In this document: piece by piece, positions 6,815-14,511 of the stretch
Layout of the letters: each line of letters begins with the position of its first letter
Numbering within the stretch: the first letter of the stretch is position 1
Position numbers and translations under genes: made by a program
The notes under the pieces: generated by a model
Told to the model about the DNA's origin: nothing
Database searches by the model: none
Seen by the model: only the letters and a program-made list of their open reading frames with translations
Assembly (NCBI GenBank): GCA_016709965.1
Contig: JADJLT010000001.1
Location: 866,501 to 930,500 of the forward strand
Length of the DNA stretch: 64,000 nucleotides
Reading direction: 5' to 3'
Source: Betaproteobacteria bacterium
GTDB taxonomy: Bacteria > Pseudomonadota > Gammaproteobacteria > Burkholderiales > Rhodocyclaceae

Positions 6815-8800
6815 ATGGGACAAATTCAACTACTGGATGAGGTTCATGCCGAGCGCCTGCAACAGGCGCGGCACCTTTTCTTTGATCAGGGTGATTTGCC
6901 GGAAGGCTTGGTTGATCCGCTGATCGTTCGGTCGTGGGAGCGCTGTCGGCGTTTCGGCATCGGCGAAACGTCGATGACCCCGACCACCAATGCGATGGAT
7001 CGCATTGCCCTGAAAACCGAGCAGGAGCGCAACCGTTTTTTGCTCGCCCAGGGGCGGCCGATCATGGAACACGTATTCGAGCAAATCCGTGAATCCGGCA
7101 GCATGGTCATCCTGGCCGACGCCAATGGCTTGTTGCTGGAAACGGTCGGCGATGCCGATTTCGTCAATCGGGCAGATCGTGTTGCTTTGGCGGCCGGCGC
7201 CTCGTGGGATGAGAACCTGCGCGGCACCAACGCGATCGGGACGGCACTGTCGGAAGAAGCCCCGGTAGCCGTACTCGGCGCCGAGCACTTTCTTGAACAC
7301 AACAGTTTCCTGACTTGCTGCGCCAGCCCGATTTTCGGACCGGATGGCCGACTGCTTGGGGTCCTCGACATTTCCGGCGACTATCGCAGCCAGCAGCACC
7401 ACACGCTGGGCCTGGCGCGGCTGTCATCGTCCATTATCGAAAAGCGGCTGTTCGAGTCAGTGCACGCCCGCGACATCCTGGTCTGCTTCCACAGCCGCGC
7501 CGATTATCTCGGCAGCCCAAAGGAAGGCATCGCTGCCGTCTCGCCGGACGGCCAGGTACTGGCAATGAATCGCGCCGGTACGGCAATCCTCGGCATCCGT
7601 CAGGTTGATGCGGTGCGTCGCGATTTCAGCATGGTTTTCGAAAACAACCTATCCTCGCTCGTCGACCGCATACGCAACGGTTCGCTAACAACCTGCGAAA
7701 TCAACATCGGGGGAAAACCCGTTCAGGTTCAGTTGCGCGGCCAGTTGCCACCGATGGTCGTAGCAGGCCGAGTATTTGACGATGCCGTTCCGGCTCGCAC
7801 TCAACGCCGGCCTGATACGCCGCCCGCTCCGACGCAGACACTGGACACCCTCAATACCGGCGATCCCCGGCTGCAGGCAGCGATTGACCGGGCTCGACGC
7901 ATTATTGGCCGTGACATTCCCATCCTGATTCAGGGTGAATCCGGGGCCGGCAAGGAAATGTTTGCCAAGGGTTTTCACAACAGCGGACCGCGGGCAAGCA
8001 GCCCGTTCGTAGCACTGAACTGTGCCTCCATTCCGGAAACGCTGATCGAGTCCGAACTGTTCGGCTACCAGGGCGGCGCCTTTACCGGCGCCCGCAAGGA
8101 AGGCGCGCCGGGCAAAATCCAGCAGGCCCACGGCGGCACCCTTTTCCTCGACGAAATCGGCGACATGCCACTCAACCTTCAGGCACGCCTGCTACGCGTC
8201 CTGCAGGAACGTTGTGTCACGCCGCTGGGCAGCACCCGGGCGATCCAGGTCGATATCTCACTGGTCTGCGCAACCCACCGGAAGTTGCGCGAAGAGGTCG
8301 CTCGCGGCAGTTTCCGCGAAGACCTTTATTACCGACTGAACGGCATGAGCGTCACCCTGCCACCGCTGCGGGAGCGCACTGACATCCGGGCGCTGGTCGC
8401 CAAGATTGCCGAGGCGGAAACAAAAACCCGCCAACAGCCTGTCCGCTTTTCGGAGGGCGCTCAGCAAGCGATCGAAAACTACGGTTGGCCAGGCAATATC
8501 CGCCAGCTGTTCAACGTCATTCGGGTGGCAATTGCCCTGCTTGATGACGATGAAACGCTGATCACGGAAAGCCAGTTGCCGGAAGAGCTGTTCGAAGCCG
8601 ATCCAATTGCTGCTGCCGGCAACCAGGCAGAGTTTGACCCATGGGCAGCCGCCCCGCTTGAAGGCGCCAGCAGCCTGGACGCCATCAGCCGACAGGCAGC
8701 CATGCGGGCGCTGGACGCTGCCGGCGGCAATATCTCCTCGGCTGCCCGTCAGCTCGGCATTAGCCGAAACACGCTGTATCGCAAGCTGGGGCGGATGTAA
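6815..8800 (+). CDS. Sigma-54-dependent activator, AcoR type (GAF, AAA+, Fis HTH)
   Basis: A 661-residue enhancer-binding protein. Residues 1-210 hold an AcoR-like N-terminal region with a GAF domain (DENLRGTNAIGTALSE, then SPIFGPDGRLLGVLDISGDY); about 235-310 resemble a PAS segment. The AAA+ ATPase covers about 345-575, with Walker A GESGAGKE, the sigma-54 contact loop GAFTGA (intact) and Walker B GGTLFLDEIGDMP. The C-terminus is a Fis-type HTH (GGNISSAARQLGISRNTLYRKL). It is divergent from the pedF operon, and both directions have sigma-54 promoters, so it most likely activates that operon in response to an alcohol-like signal. The inducer is unknown. Confidence 0.9.
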   Translation: MGQIQLLDEVHAERLQQARHLFFDQGDLPEGLVDPLIVRSWERCRRFGIGETSMTPTTNAMDRIALKTEQERNRFLLAQGRPIMEHVFEQIRESGSMVILADANGLLLETVGDADFVNRADRVALAAGASWDENLRGTNAIGTALSEEAPVAVLGAEHFLEHNSFLTCCASPIFGPDGRLLGVLDISGDYRSQQHHTLGLARLSSSIIEKRLFESVHARDILVCFHSRADYLGSPKEGIAAVSPDGQVLAMNRAGTAILGIRQVDAVRRDFSMVFENNLSSLVDRIRNGSLTTCEINIGGKPVQVQLRGQLPPMVVAGRVFDDAVPARTQRRPDTPPAPTQTLDTLNTGDPRLQAAIDRARRIIGRDIPILIQGESGAGKEMFAKGFHNSGPRASSPFVALNCASIPETLIESELFGYQGGAFTGARKEGAPGKIQQAHGGTLFLDEIGDMPLNLQARLLRVLQERCVTPLGSTRAIQVDISLVCATHRKLREEVARGSFREDLYYRLNGMSVTLPPLRERTDIRALVAKIAEAETKTRQQPVRFSEGAQQAIENYGWPGNIRQLFNVIRVAIALLDDDETLITESQLPEELFEADPIAAAGNQAEFDPWAAAPLEGASSLDAISRQAAMRALDAAGGNISSAARQLGISRNTLYRKLGRM

Positions 8801-8804
8801 AAAC

Positions 8805-9185
8805 CTAGAGTCCCAGCAGCGGGCTGCGCGTCAACGCAACGCTGACGATGTACAGATAGGCCAGCACCGCCAGGCCGAAGAAGCGCGCCCGGATCGCCAT
8901 GGTCCGGCCGCGCTTCAGCGCCGTCATGCCCAGCAGGATGTAGGCGATCAGGCCGAACAACTTGGCCGTCAGCCAGCCATTCACGAATGGATACTGGCCA
9001 CTCATCCAGGCCATGGTCAACGCGCTGCCAAGCAGCAGTGAATCAACCACATGCGGCAGAATTCTCGTCAGGCAATGCAGGCGTAGCGGCGATTCGTTCA
9101 GCATCCACCAGCCGCGCAAACAAAACCCCAGCCCGCTAAGCACAACACACGTGACATGGAGATGTTTCAGTACGTAGTAGCTCAC
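8805..9185 (-). CDS. SirB2 family membrane protein
   Basis: A 126-residue membrane protein with about four hydrophobic segments. It begins VSYYVLKHLHVTCVVLSGLG and has GWWMLNESPLRL and LPHVVDSLLLGSAL, features of the SirB2/invasion-gene-expression family, whose biochemical function is unknown. The GTG start at 9185 overlaps the TGA of the NnrS-like gene (GTGA), which decides the start. It ends 4 bp from the convergent activator gene. Confidence 0.8.
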   Translation of the reverse strand: MSYYVLKHLHVTCVVLSGLGFCLRGWWMLNESPLRLHCLTRILPHVVDSLLLGSALTMAWMSGQYPFVNGWLTAKLFGLIAYILLGMTALKRGRTMAIRARFFGLAVLAYLYIVSVALTRSPLLGL

Positions 9186-10479
9186 AGCACAGCCAGCTTC
9201 AAGGTGATCTCGGCCAGATGGCTGCGATAGCGCCGTGTGGCAATCAACAGGTTCCACCACAACCAGCCATTGGCCAGGGCAAACGCCAGGCCGGCAGGCC
9301 TTGCCAGCCAGTCCGGAAAAAAAATAGCAGCCAGCAAAAGAGCAAAAGCAACGGTATAGGCGAGCATCTGCCGATGCATCTCAGGCTCGGCAAGGATTTT
9401 GTTCATGGCCGGTGCCGGCACTTTGGCCTGGCCATGATTTTGCAAATGCATCCAGGAGAGGAAAGGCACGATCTTGTAGAGCATGCCGATAATGAACGGC
9501 AAGAAACCACCTGCGATGAGCAGTATGCCAATCGCCAGTGCCCAGCCGTCGAATTCGGCCGCTGCCGGCCACAATGCTGCGGTCGACAGCAAAAAAGGGC
9601 AAAAATCGAAGAAATCAGCCCCAGTTGCCAGTAGCGATAAGTCGCATCCGGGCGCGCTCGACGTCGCTTGGCTTGCAGTCGCAAAGTCTGCACGGCGAAG
9701 GCCATGCCCGCCAGTGCAGCACCGAGCTGTCCAATTCGGACGACCATAGGCTCATCGAGCAGCACCGCTGAAGTCCACATCAACAACATGATCACCATGA
9801 ATACCGGGAACCACCAACTGGAACGCGCCGGGTAGCCCGGTGTCAGCTGGAACATGGGCACGACCACATAGGCCATGGCGGCCATCAGAACGCCTGCCCA
9901 GCCACCCAGCCCCCAACCGGCGTGCAGATCGGCCAGCGCCGGTAAGGGCAACGACCACCCATAGGCCATGGCCAGCGACATGATGCTGCCGAGGCCAACC
10001 GTAACGAGCAGGCCGAACATTGCGAACTTGATGCCACGTATGGTCGGGCTGCTGCTCGGAACGCCATTCAGGGCGGAAGCCGTTGCTGTCAGAAATATCA
10101 GCGCGGTCAGCCCCAAAACGAAAGCGCCACCACTCAGCAATAGCGGCATGCCGACGAGAAGTCCGGCGGCGAGCAGCAGCGCACCGGCCGTCAGCCCGGC
10201 ATGGACCAGCCGGGCAATCCATACTGGCTGCTTGATGTTGGCACCGGCAACCACGGGGAGAATCTGAATCAGCGCCCCCAGCATGACCTGCAGCATGAAG
10301 CCAACCGTCATCAGATGCGTCGCCGCCAGCGCACCAGGCATCCAGCGCGAAGCGAATATGTCTGCCCCTTCGACGGCTATCAGCAGTCCGGCAAGAAGCC
10401 CGAACAGCGGAGCCGTCAGGAAAAAGCGCAGCGGTGCGGTTAAAGGTGGCGCGTTTTCGAAGGCCAGCATCGCTTGCAT
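9182..10479 (-). pseudogene. NnrS-like polytopic membrane protein, broken by a one-base frameshift
   Basis: The N-terminal part (10479 to about 9592) runs through many membrane helices with HLMTVGFMLQVMLGALIQIL and PILPVVAG-like features of NnrS/haem-copper-like proteins. The frame then shifts: after the residues SSIFALF the sequence continues in another frame as LLSTAALWPAAAEFDGWALAI and keeps the membrane character to the stop at 9182. Seven T instead of six (minus strand, complement of 9591-9596) would join both halves into a protein of about 432 residues. The break lies inside a degenerate copy of the dispersed repeat. It may be a true mutation, a sequencing error in the homopolymer, or slippage. 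NnrS proteins are linked to nitric oxide tolerance, which fits the neighbours. Confidence 0.7.
9575..9607 (+). repeat. Dispersed repeat copy 11, degenerate, inside the NnrS-like gene
   Basis: TGCTGCGGTCGACAGC is followed by AAAAAAGGGCAAAAATC. There are three differences in the core from the best copies; the two A-blocks and their spacing are kept. The NnrS-like gene changes frame in the first A-block. Confidence 0.65.
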
Positions 10480-10507
10480 GAGGGTAAATTGCCGGGTGGT
10501 AGCTGGA

Positions 10508-10735
10508 TCAGCGCGAGATCAGGATTTCAAACGTGCCATCAGGCAATAACTCGATCTCGTAATCATGGCCGTTCTGGCGCAAGACCTTATAAAGCGGATG
10601 AGGCTCGCGAAACAACAGCAGCAACATCTTTTCGCCGACTTGCAAGGTGTCGAGCATTTCCATCGTTGCGACAAACGGGCCTGGTGGCTCCATATAGCGT
10701 GCGTCGACCACGTGCGGGGTCTTGGCGTGAGTCAT
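10508..10735 (-). CDS. DUF2249 domain protein
   Basis: A 75-residue soluble protein; VVDARYMEPPGPFVATMEML and LLLLFREPHPLYKVLRQNG match the small DUF2249 fold, which resembles the SirA/TusA alpha-beta sandwich. Its start overlaps the stop of the hemerythrin gene by 4 bp, so the two are coupled. DUF2249 proteins are often beside hemerythrin and NnrS genes in denitrifiers, but their chemistry is unproven. Confidence 0.85.
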   Translation of the reverse strand: MTHAKTPHVVDARYMEPPGPFVATMEMLDTLQVGEKMLLLLFREPHPLYKVLRQNGHDYEIELLPDGTFEILISR

Positions 10736-11178
10736 TGTTCGCAGAGCTCGGCTTCGAGGCGTTCGAGAACGGTGGGCAGTTCATCGGACAAATGCTGGTC
10801 GCACATCGGATAGAGAATGTTCTCCTCCTTCATGTTGTGCTGTTGCATCATGATGACCAGTGTATCGGCCAGGCCCAGATAATCTTCCGATTTACCCGCT
10901 TTTAGCGCGTCGACCGCGTCATTCATCAAGCCACGAATCTGCTCGTGTTCCATGCGCATCATCCGGGTCGGTCCCGTGCTCATGCCGGTTTTGGCCTCGA
11001 AAGCCGTAAATAGCGTCTTTTCCTCGCCATCGAAGTGCGCCAGCATCGCTGACTGAAAACGCCCGAAAGCAGTACGGGCAAGCACCATGTCTTTCTTGGC
11101 AACGGCCTGCTCGGCCTCGGCAAAAAGATCATCGCAATGGCGATGATCATCGGTCATAAAGCTGCGAATGGTCGTCAT
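10732..11178 (-). CDS. Hemerythrin domain protein
   Basis: A 148-residue four-helix-bundle protein with the di-iron ligand pattern of hemerythrins: DDHRHCDDLF, then MLAHFDGEEKTLF, RMEHEQIRGLM and MQQHNMKEENILYPMCD. Such proteins bind O2 or NO, or help repair nitrosative damage (RIC/YtfE-like or DNRA-linked types). The start at 11178 (MTTIRSF) is preferred over an in-frame start at 11259, because the extra residues are not hemerythrin-like and would overlap the regulatory box. It is the first gene of the hemerythrin-DUF2249-NnrS-SirB2 operon. Confidence 0.85.
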   Translation of the reverse strand: MTTIRSFMTDDHRHCDDLFAEAEQAVAKKDMVLARTAFGRFQSAMLAHFDGEEKTLFTAFEAKTGMSTGPTRMMRMEHEQIRGLMNDAVDALKAGKSEDYLGLADTLVIMMQQHNMKEENILYPMCDQHLSDELPTVLERLEAELCEQ

Positions 11179-11233
11179 GACAGGCTCGGTAACGGTTGAT
11201 GACTCATTCTCGGGGCGCACCGGCTGACTAACC

Positions 11234-11247
11234 TTGACCGCGGTCAA
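11234..11247. promoter_or_regulatory. FNR/Dnr-type box upstream of the hemerythrin operon
   Basis: TTGACCGCGGTCAA is a perfect palindrome that fits the TTGAY-N4-RTCAA pattern of CRP/FNR-family regulators, including Dnr/Nnr types. Its centre is 62 bp from the hemerythrin ATG, allowing a start site about 41 bp downstream of the box, the usual position for activation. It would place the operon under anaerobic or NO control. Confidence 0.65.
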
Positions 11248-11259
11248 AATTGCCAACAA

Positions 11260-12000
11260 TCAGCTGCTGACAATGCCGACCTGCAACTCATCAAACCAGT
11301 TGATAAAACGCTGTACATCGGCCCCCTGATAGATGGCACCATGCTGCGGACAAAGCATGTCGATCTCCATTTGCGCCACCCGCTCGCACCAGCGGCGCTT
11401 GGCTTCATTCGAGCCCATCCAGCGTTTGTGGAAGCCTTCGGCATGGCGAATGTGCGTATCGAAATTTTCAACGAAAAGACCATCTTCGGCCGGCGGCAGC
11501 AGCGCTGCGCCAATGTCACCGGAAAACAGCACCTTGGCGACCTTGTCATAGAGATTGAAATTCCCTGAAGAATGCAGGTAGTGCGCCGGAACAGCCCGTA
11601 ATATCAGGCCATCCAGCGAAATATCACTGCCTTCGTCGGGAATCATCGAGAACGTTTCGGCAGCACCGCCAAAGTGAGGAATGAAGCTCCCCCAAAGCCA
11701 GCTGACGTGGCAGCGCATCTTGGGATTGAATTCCAGCCACAGGGCCAGCGATGAACAGATATCCGGATCCTGGTGCGAGGCAAAAACGCCGGCCAGTGCT
11801 GAAGGGTCGAACTCCGACGACAGCGCCGAGAAAACCGCGGGGAAGATTTCGGCACCGCCCGGATCGAGCAGCAAACCTTGCCCGCCATGGGTGACCAGGT
11901 ATTCGTTGGTGTCGATCAGGTAATTCGGCTTTTCAGGATCGCGAACGATGGCGATCCATTTGTGATTGCCTTCCTGAAAGATTGTTTTTGTCGTTTTCAC
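11260..12000 (-). CDS. ODP-type metallo-beta-lactamase di-iron protein
   Basis: A 246-residue protein related to the metallo-beta-lactamase half of flavodiiron proteins; there is no flavodoxin domain, so it matches the oxygen-binding di-iron (ODP) group. Likely metal ligands are His76, Asp78 and Asp80 in SHQDPD, His140 or His143 in PAHYLHSSGNF, Asp162 in FSGDIGA and His220 in CPQHGAIY. The usual Glu of HxExDH is Asp here and the last His is Ile. ODPs bind O2 and act as sensors with chemotaxis-type partners. The MCP-like gene directly upstream (18 bp) fits that role. Confidence 0.82.
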   Translation of the reverse strand: MKTTKTIFQEGNHKWIAIVRDPEKPNYLIDTNEYLVTHGGQGLLLDPGGAEIFPAVFSALSSEFDPSALAGVFASHQDPDICSSLALWLEFNPKMRCHVSWLWGSFIPHFGGAAETFSMIPDEGSDISLDGLILRAVPAHYLHSSGNFNLYDKVAKVLFSGDIGAALLPPAEDGLFVENFDTHIRHAEGFHKRWMGSNEAKRRWCERVAQMEIDMLCPQHGAIYQGADVQRFINWFDELQVGIVSS

Positions 12001-12018
12001 GCATCCGCTCCCGTATTC

Positions 12019-12642
12019 TCAGTTTCCGGTAAAAAAGGCCGACCGGCGCAGCGATTCCAGCGAGGCGCGGATTTCTTCGACAATGGTATCGAACTCACCG
12101 GAAACCTGCGCCAGCGGCACCGCAAAGGATTGACCATAGGCCGCTTCAATCTTGGCCGACTTGGCGAGTACCCCGCCCAGCTCGACCATTTGAAAGGCAT
12201 CTTCAAGCGCCCGCTTGAGCTGCTTGCGAAGGCTGGCCATCTTTTGGGTCTGCTTGGCATTTTTAAGCTCGCGGTCAGCCAGGACGGCAACCGCCTGCGA
12301 TTTCGGCGACAACTCGGCGGCCTGCCGCAACAGACGTGTATGGCGGATGTCCTGCAGCACCAGCGAAACCTCATTGACGCAGCCATGAATCAGGCTGGTC
12401 AGCGACCCCATGCAGTCACGCAGGTCCTGCGAAAAAACGCGCAGCTCGTTGGAGAGCACCCCAAAGCCCCGCGCTGCCGTACCAGCCCGCTTGGCGAGAA
12501 AAATCGCGTTCAAGGCCATGATATTGATCTTGAACGCGACACCAACAACCGACTTGATTTCCTCGTTGATGCGCACGATGCGCAACAGGTCGACGCCCGC
12601 CTGCGGCGCCTTGCTTGCTGTCATGCTCAATACAGTGCTCAT
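12019..12642 (-). CDS. Soluble MCP-like signalling protein
   Basis: A 207-residue, mostly helical protein with no membrane segment or sensor domain. Residues 25-75 resemble the signalling tip of methyl-accepting chemotaxis proteins: IMALNAIFLAKRAG followed by ARGFGVLSNELRVFSQDL. Two conserved glutamates of the normal tip (IEAAR and AGE) are replaced by Leu and Thr, so binding to CheA/CheW may differ. It is the first gene of a pair with the ODP, suggesting that O2 or NO bound by the ODP is passed on through this protein. Methylation sites are not obvious. Confidence 0.75.
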   Translation of the reverse strand: MSTVLSMTASKAPQAGVDLLRIVRINEEIKSVVGVAFKINIMALNAIFLAKRAGTAARGFGVLSNELRVFSQDLRDCMGSLTSLIHGCVNEVSLVLQDIRHTRLLRQAAELSPKSQAVAVLADRELKNAKQTQKMASLRKQLKRALEDAFQMVELGGVLAKSAKIEAAYGQSFAVPLAQVSGEFDTIVEEIRASLESLRRSAFFTGN

Positions 12643-12727
12643 GGCTATCTCGCTGATATTTTTTTCAATCAGCGATCAATGTACCAATTTCAGCAAGTTA
12701 GAACCAGTGCATTGACGGATTTGCCAA

Positions 12728-14473
12728 TTATTTTTCGTAAACGTAGGCACCCGGAGCAGCAGCCAGCGCCGGGAATTTGCGATTGGCCGCCGGGTAGGCA
12801 TTGACCAGATTACCCGTTCGCTCGCCGAGCCAGCTCGTCCAGTCCTCCCACCAGGTACCCTGCTTTTTCTCGGCGCGTTCCAGCCAGTGTTCCCAATGCT
12901 CGTTACGCACCGGCTCGCCGATCCAGTAAGCGCGTTTCGGTGGGTTGGCGGGTGGATTGACGATGCCGAGAATATGACCGGACGTCGACAGCACGAAACG
13001 CACCGGCGCTGCCACATTGATGTACTTGCGGATGCGGTAGCACTGCTTCCACGGTGCAATGTGGTCGTCTTCGGCCGTTACCGCATAGAGCGGCTGAACA
13101 ACTTCATCGAGGTCAATGGACTCGCCGGCAAGCGTCAGCTTGTCGCGCTTGATCAGGTTGTTTTCCAGGTAGAACTCGCGCAGGTAATAGGAGTGCATGG
13201 CCTGCGGCATGCGCGTCGTATCCATGTTCCAGAAAAGCACATCAAACGGCTTCAAGGGCTCGCCACGCAGATAGCTGTATTCCCAGTAATGCCAGATCAG
13301 CGGGTTCGAGCGCAACATGCGGAAGGAACTGGCCATTTCGCTGCCATCCAGATAGCCCTTCTTGGCCATCGAGTCTTCCAGCGCACCAATACAGGCTTCG
13401 TCGATGAAAACGTCGATATCGCCGGGATGGGCAAAATCGGTCAGGGTGGTAAACAAGGTCCAGTGCGCGACCGGCACATCGTCCTTGCCAAAGCGCTTGT
13501 TGGCCCACGCCATGTAGGTACTGACCAGCGTCCCACCGATGCAGTAGCCAACCAGATGCACCTTGGGCACCTTGCAGAATTCTCCGGCAACGCGCACCAC
13601 CTCGTTTACCCCTTCGAGCAGATAGTCATCGAAGCGGATGTCGCCCAGATCCTCGCCAGGGTTCTTCCAGCTGGTGATGAACACGGAGAATCCTTGGTCG
13701 GTCAGGTGCTTGACCATGCTCTTCTTGGCCGTCAGGTCAAGAATGTAGAACTTGTTGATCCACGGCGTGATGATGACAATCGGCATCTCGCGAACTTTTT
13801 CCGTGGTCGGCGTGTAGTGAATCAGTTCAACCAGCCGATTGCGGAAAACCACCTTGCCCGGTGTCGTGGCCAGATCCTCGCCTACCTTGAAGGCATCGGG
13901 CTCGACCATCTGGATGTTCTTGGCCTCAAAGTCGCGCTGGAAATTTTCCCAACCCTGACGGAGGCTGTCGCCGTTGGTTTCAACAAAGCGGCGCATGGCG
14001 ACCGGATTGAGCATGAAAAAGTTGGTCGGCGCCACCATGTTCAGCCAGTTGCGCAGCCAGAAGGCGGAGCGACGACGCTCCTTGTCGGACAGCCCCGGCG
14101 TCTCGAAATACATGTCCTCAAGACGGTGCGTAAAAGCGATATACCACTCCTTGACGATATCCCAAGTCGGCGACTCGGTCCAAATCGGATCGGCAAAGCG
14201 CGCATCGTCAACATTAGGCTGGATGACATCGGTCGACTGGATGCCCATTGCCCGGCGCAACACATGGGATTGCAGGGAGAGCAGGTCCCCTGACAGCGCA
14301 TTACAGGCCCGCGCCAGTTCCTGCGGGTGCATCATCCAGGCCATCTGCGCATTGAGCATCGAGGTGGTGACACCATAGGGATCGATCGAGTTGCTAAAAA
14401 TCTTGCCAAGCGACTCGACCGGGCTCAAGTGGCTGATATCGATTCCGTTGTGGTGGGTAGATCCATTGGACAT
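12728..14473 (-). CDS. phaC: Poly(3-hydroxyalkanoate) synthase, class I type
   Basis: A 581-residue enzyme that polymerises 3-hydroxyacyl-CoA into PHA on the granule surface. The lipase-like box GYCIGG holds the nucleophile Cys311; Asp470 (EDDHIAPW) and His500 (STSGHILG) complete the triad. The length and the N-terminal PhaC_N region (RSAFWLRNWLNMVAPTNFF) fit the class I family. It is monocistronic here: no phaA, phaB or phasin gene is adjacent, and the neighbours on both sides are unrelated. Confidence 0.93.
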   Translation of the reverse strand: MSNGSTHHNGIDISHLSPVESLGKIFSNSIDPYGVTTSMLNAQMAWMMHPQELARACNALSGDLLSLQSHVLRRAMGIQSTDVIQPNVDDARFADPIWTESPTWDIVKEWYIAFTHRLEDMYFETPGLSDKERRRSAFWLRNWLNMVAPTNFFMLNPVAMRRFVETNGDSLRQGWENFQRDFEAKNIQMVEPDAFKVGEDLATTPGKVVFRNRLVELIHYTPTTEKVREMPIVIITPWINKFYILDLTAKKSMVKHLTDQGFSVFITSWKNPGEDLGDIRFDDYLLEGVNEVVRVAGEFCKVPKVHLVGYCIGGTLVSTYMAWANKRFGKDDVPVAHWTLFTTLTDFAHPGDIDVFIDEACIGALEDSMAKKGYLDGSEMASSFRMLRSNPLIWHYWEYSYLRGEPLKPFDVLFWNMDTTRMPQAMHSYYLREFYLENNLIKRDKLTLAGESIDLDEVVQPLYAVTAEDDHIAPWKQCYRIRKYINVAAPVRFVLSTSGHILGIVNPPANPPKRAYWIGEPVRNEHWEHWLERAEKKQGTWWEDWTSWLGERTGNLVNAYPAANRKFPALAAAPGAYVYEK

Positions 14474-14511
14474 ACAACTAACCTCTTCCTGAATTTTCTG
14501 AAAAAACGAAA

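Noticed and set aside
11234..11260. TTGACCGCGGTCAA considered as a twelfth repeat copy
   Set aside because: It shares CGGTCAA but is a symmetrical palindrome without the CCGGAAAAA part; it fits an FNR-type box better.
12887..14293. A 468-codon plus-strand frame opposite phaC
   Set aside because: It is the antisense of a complete PHA synthase with an intact catalytic triad; no Shine-Dalgarno or motif.
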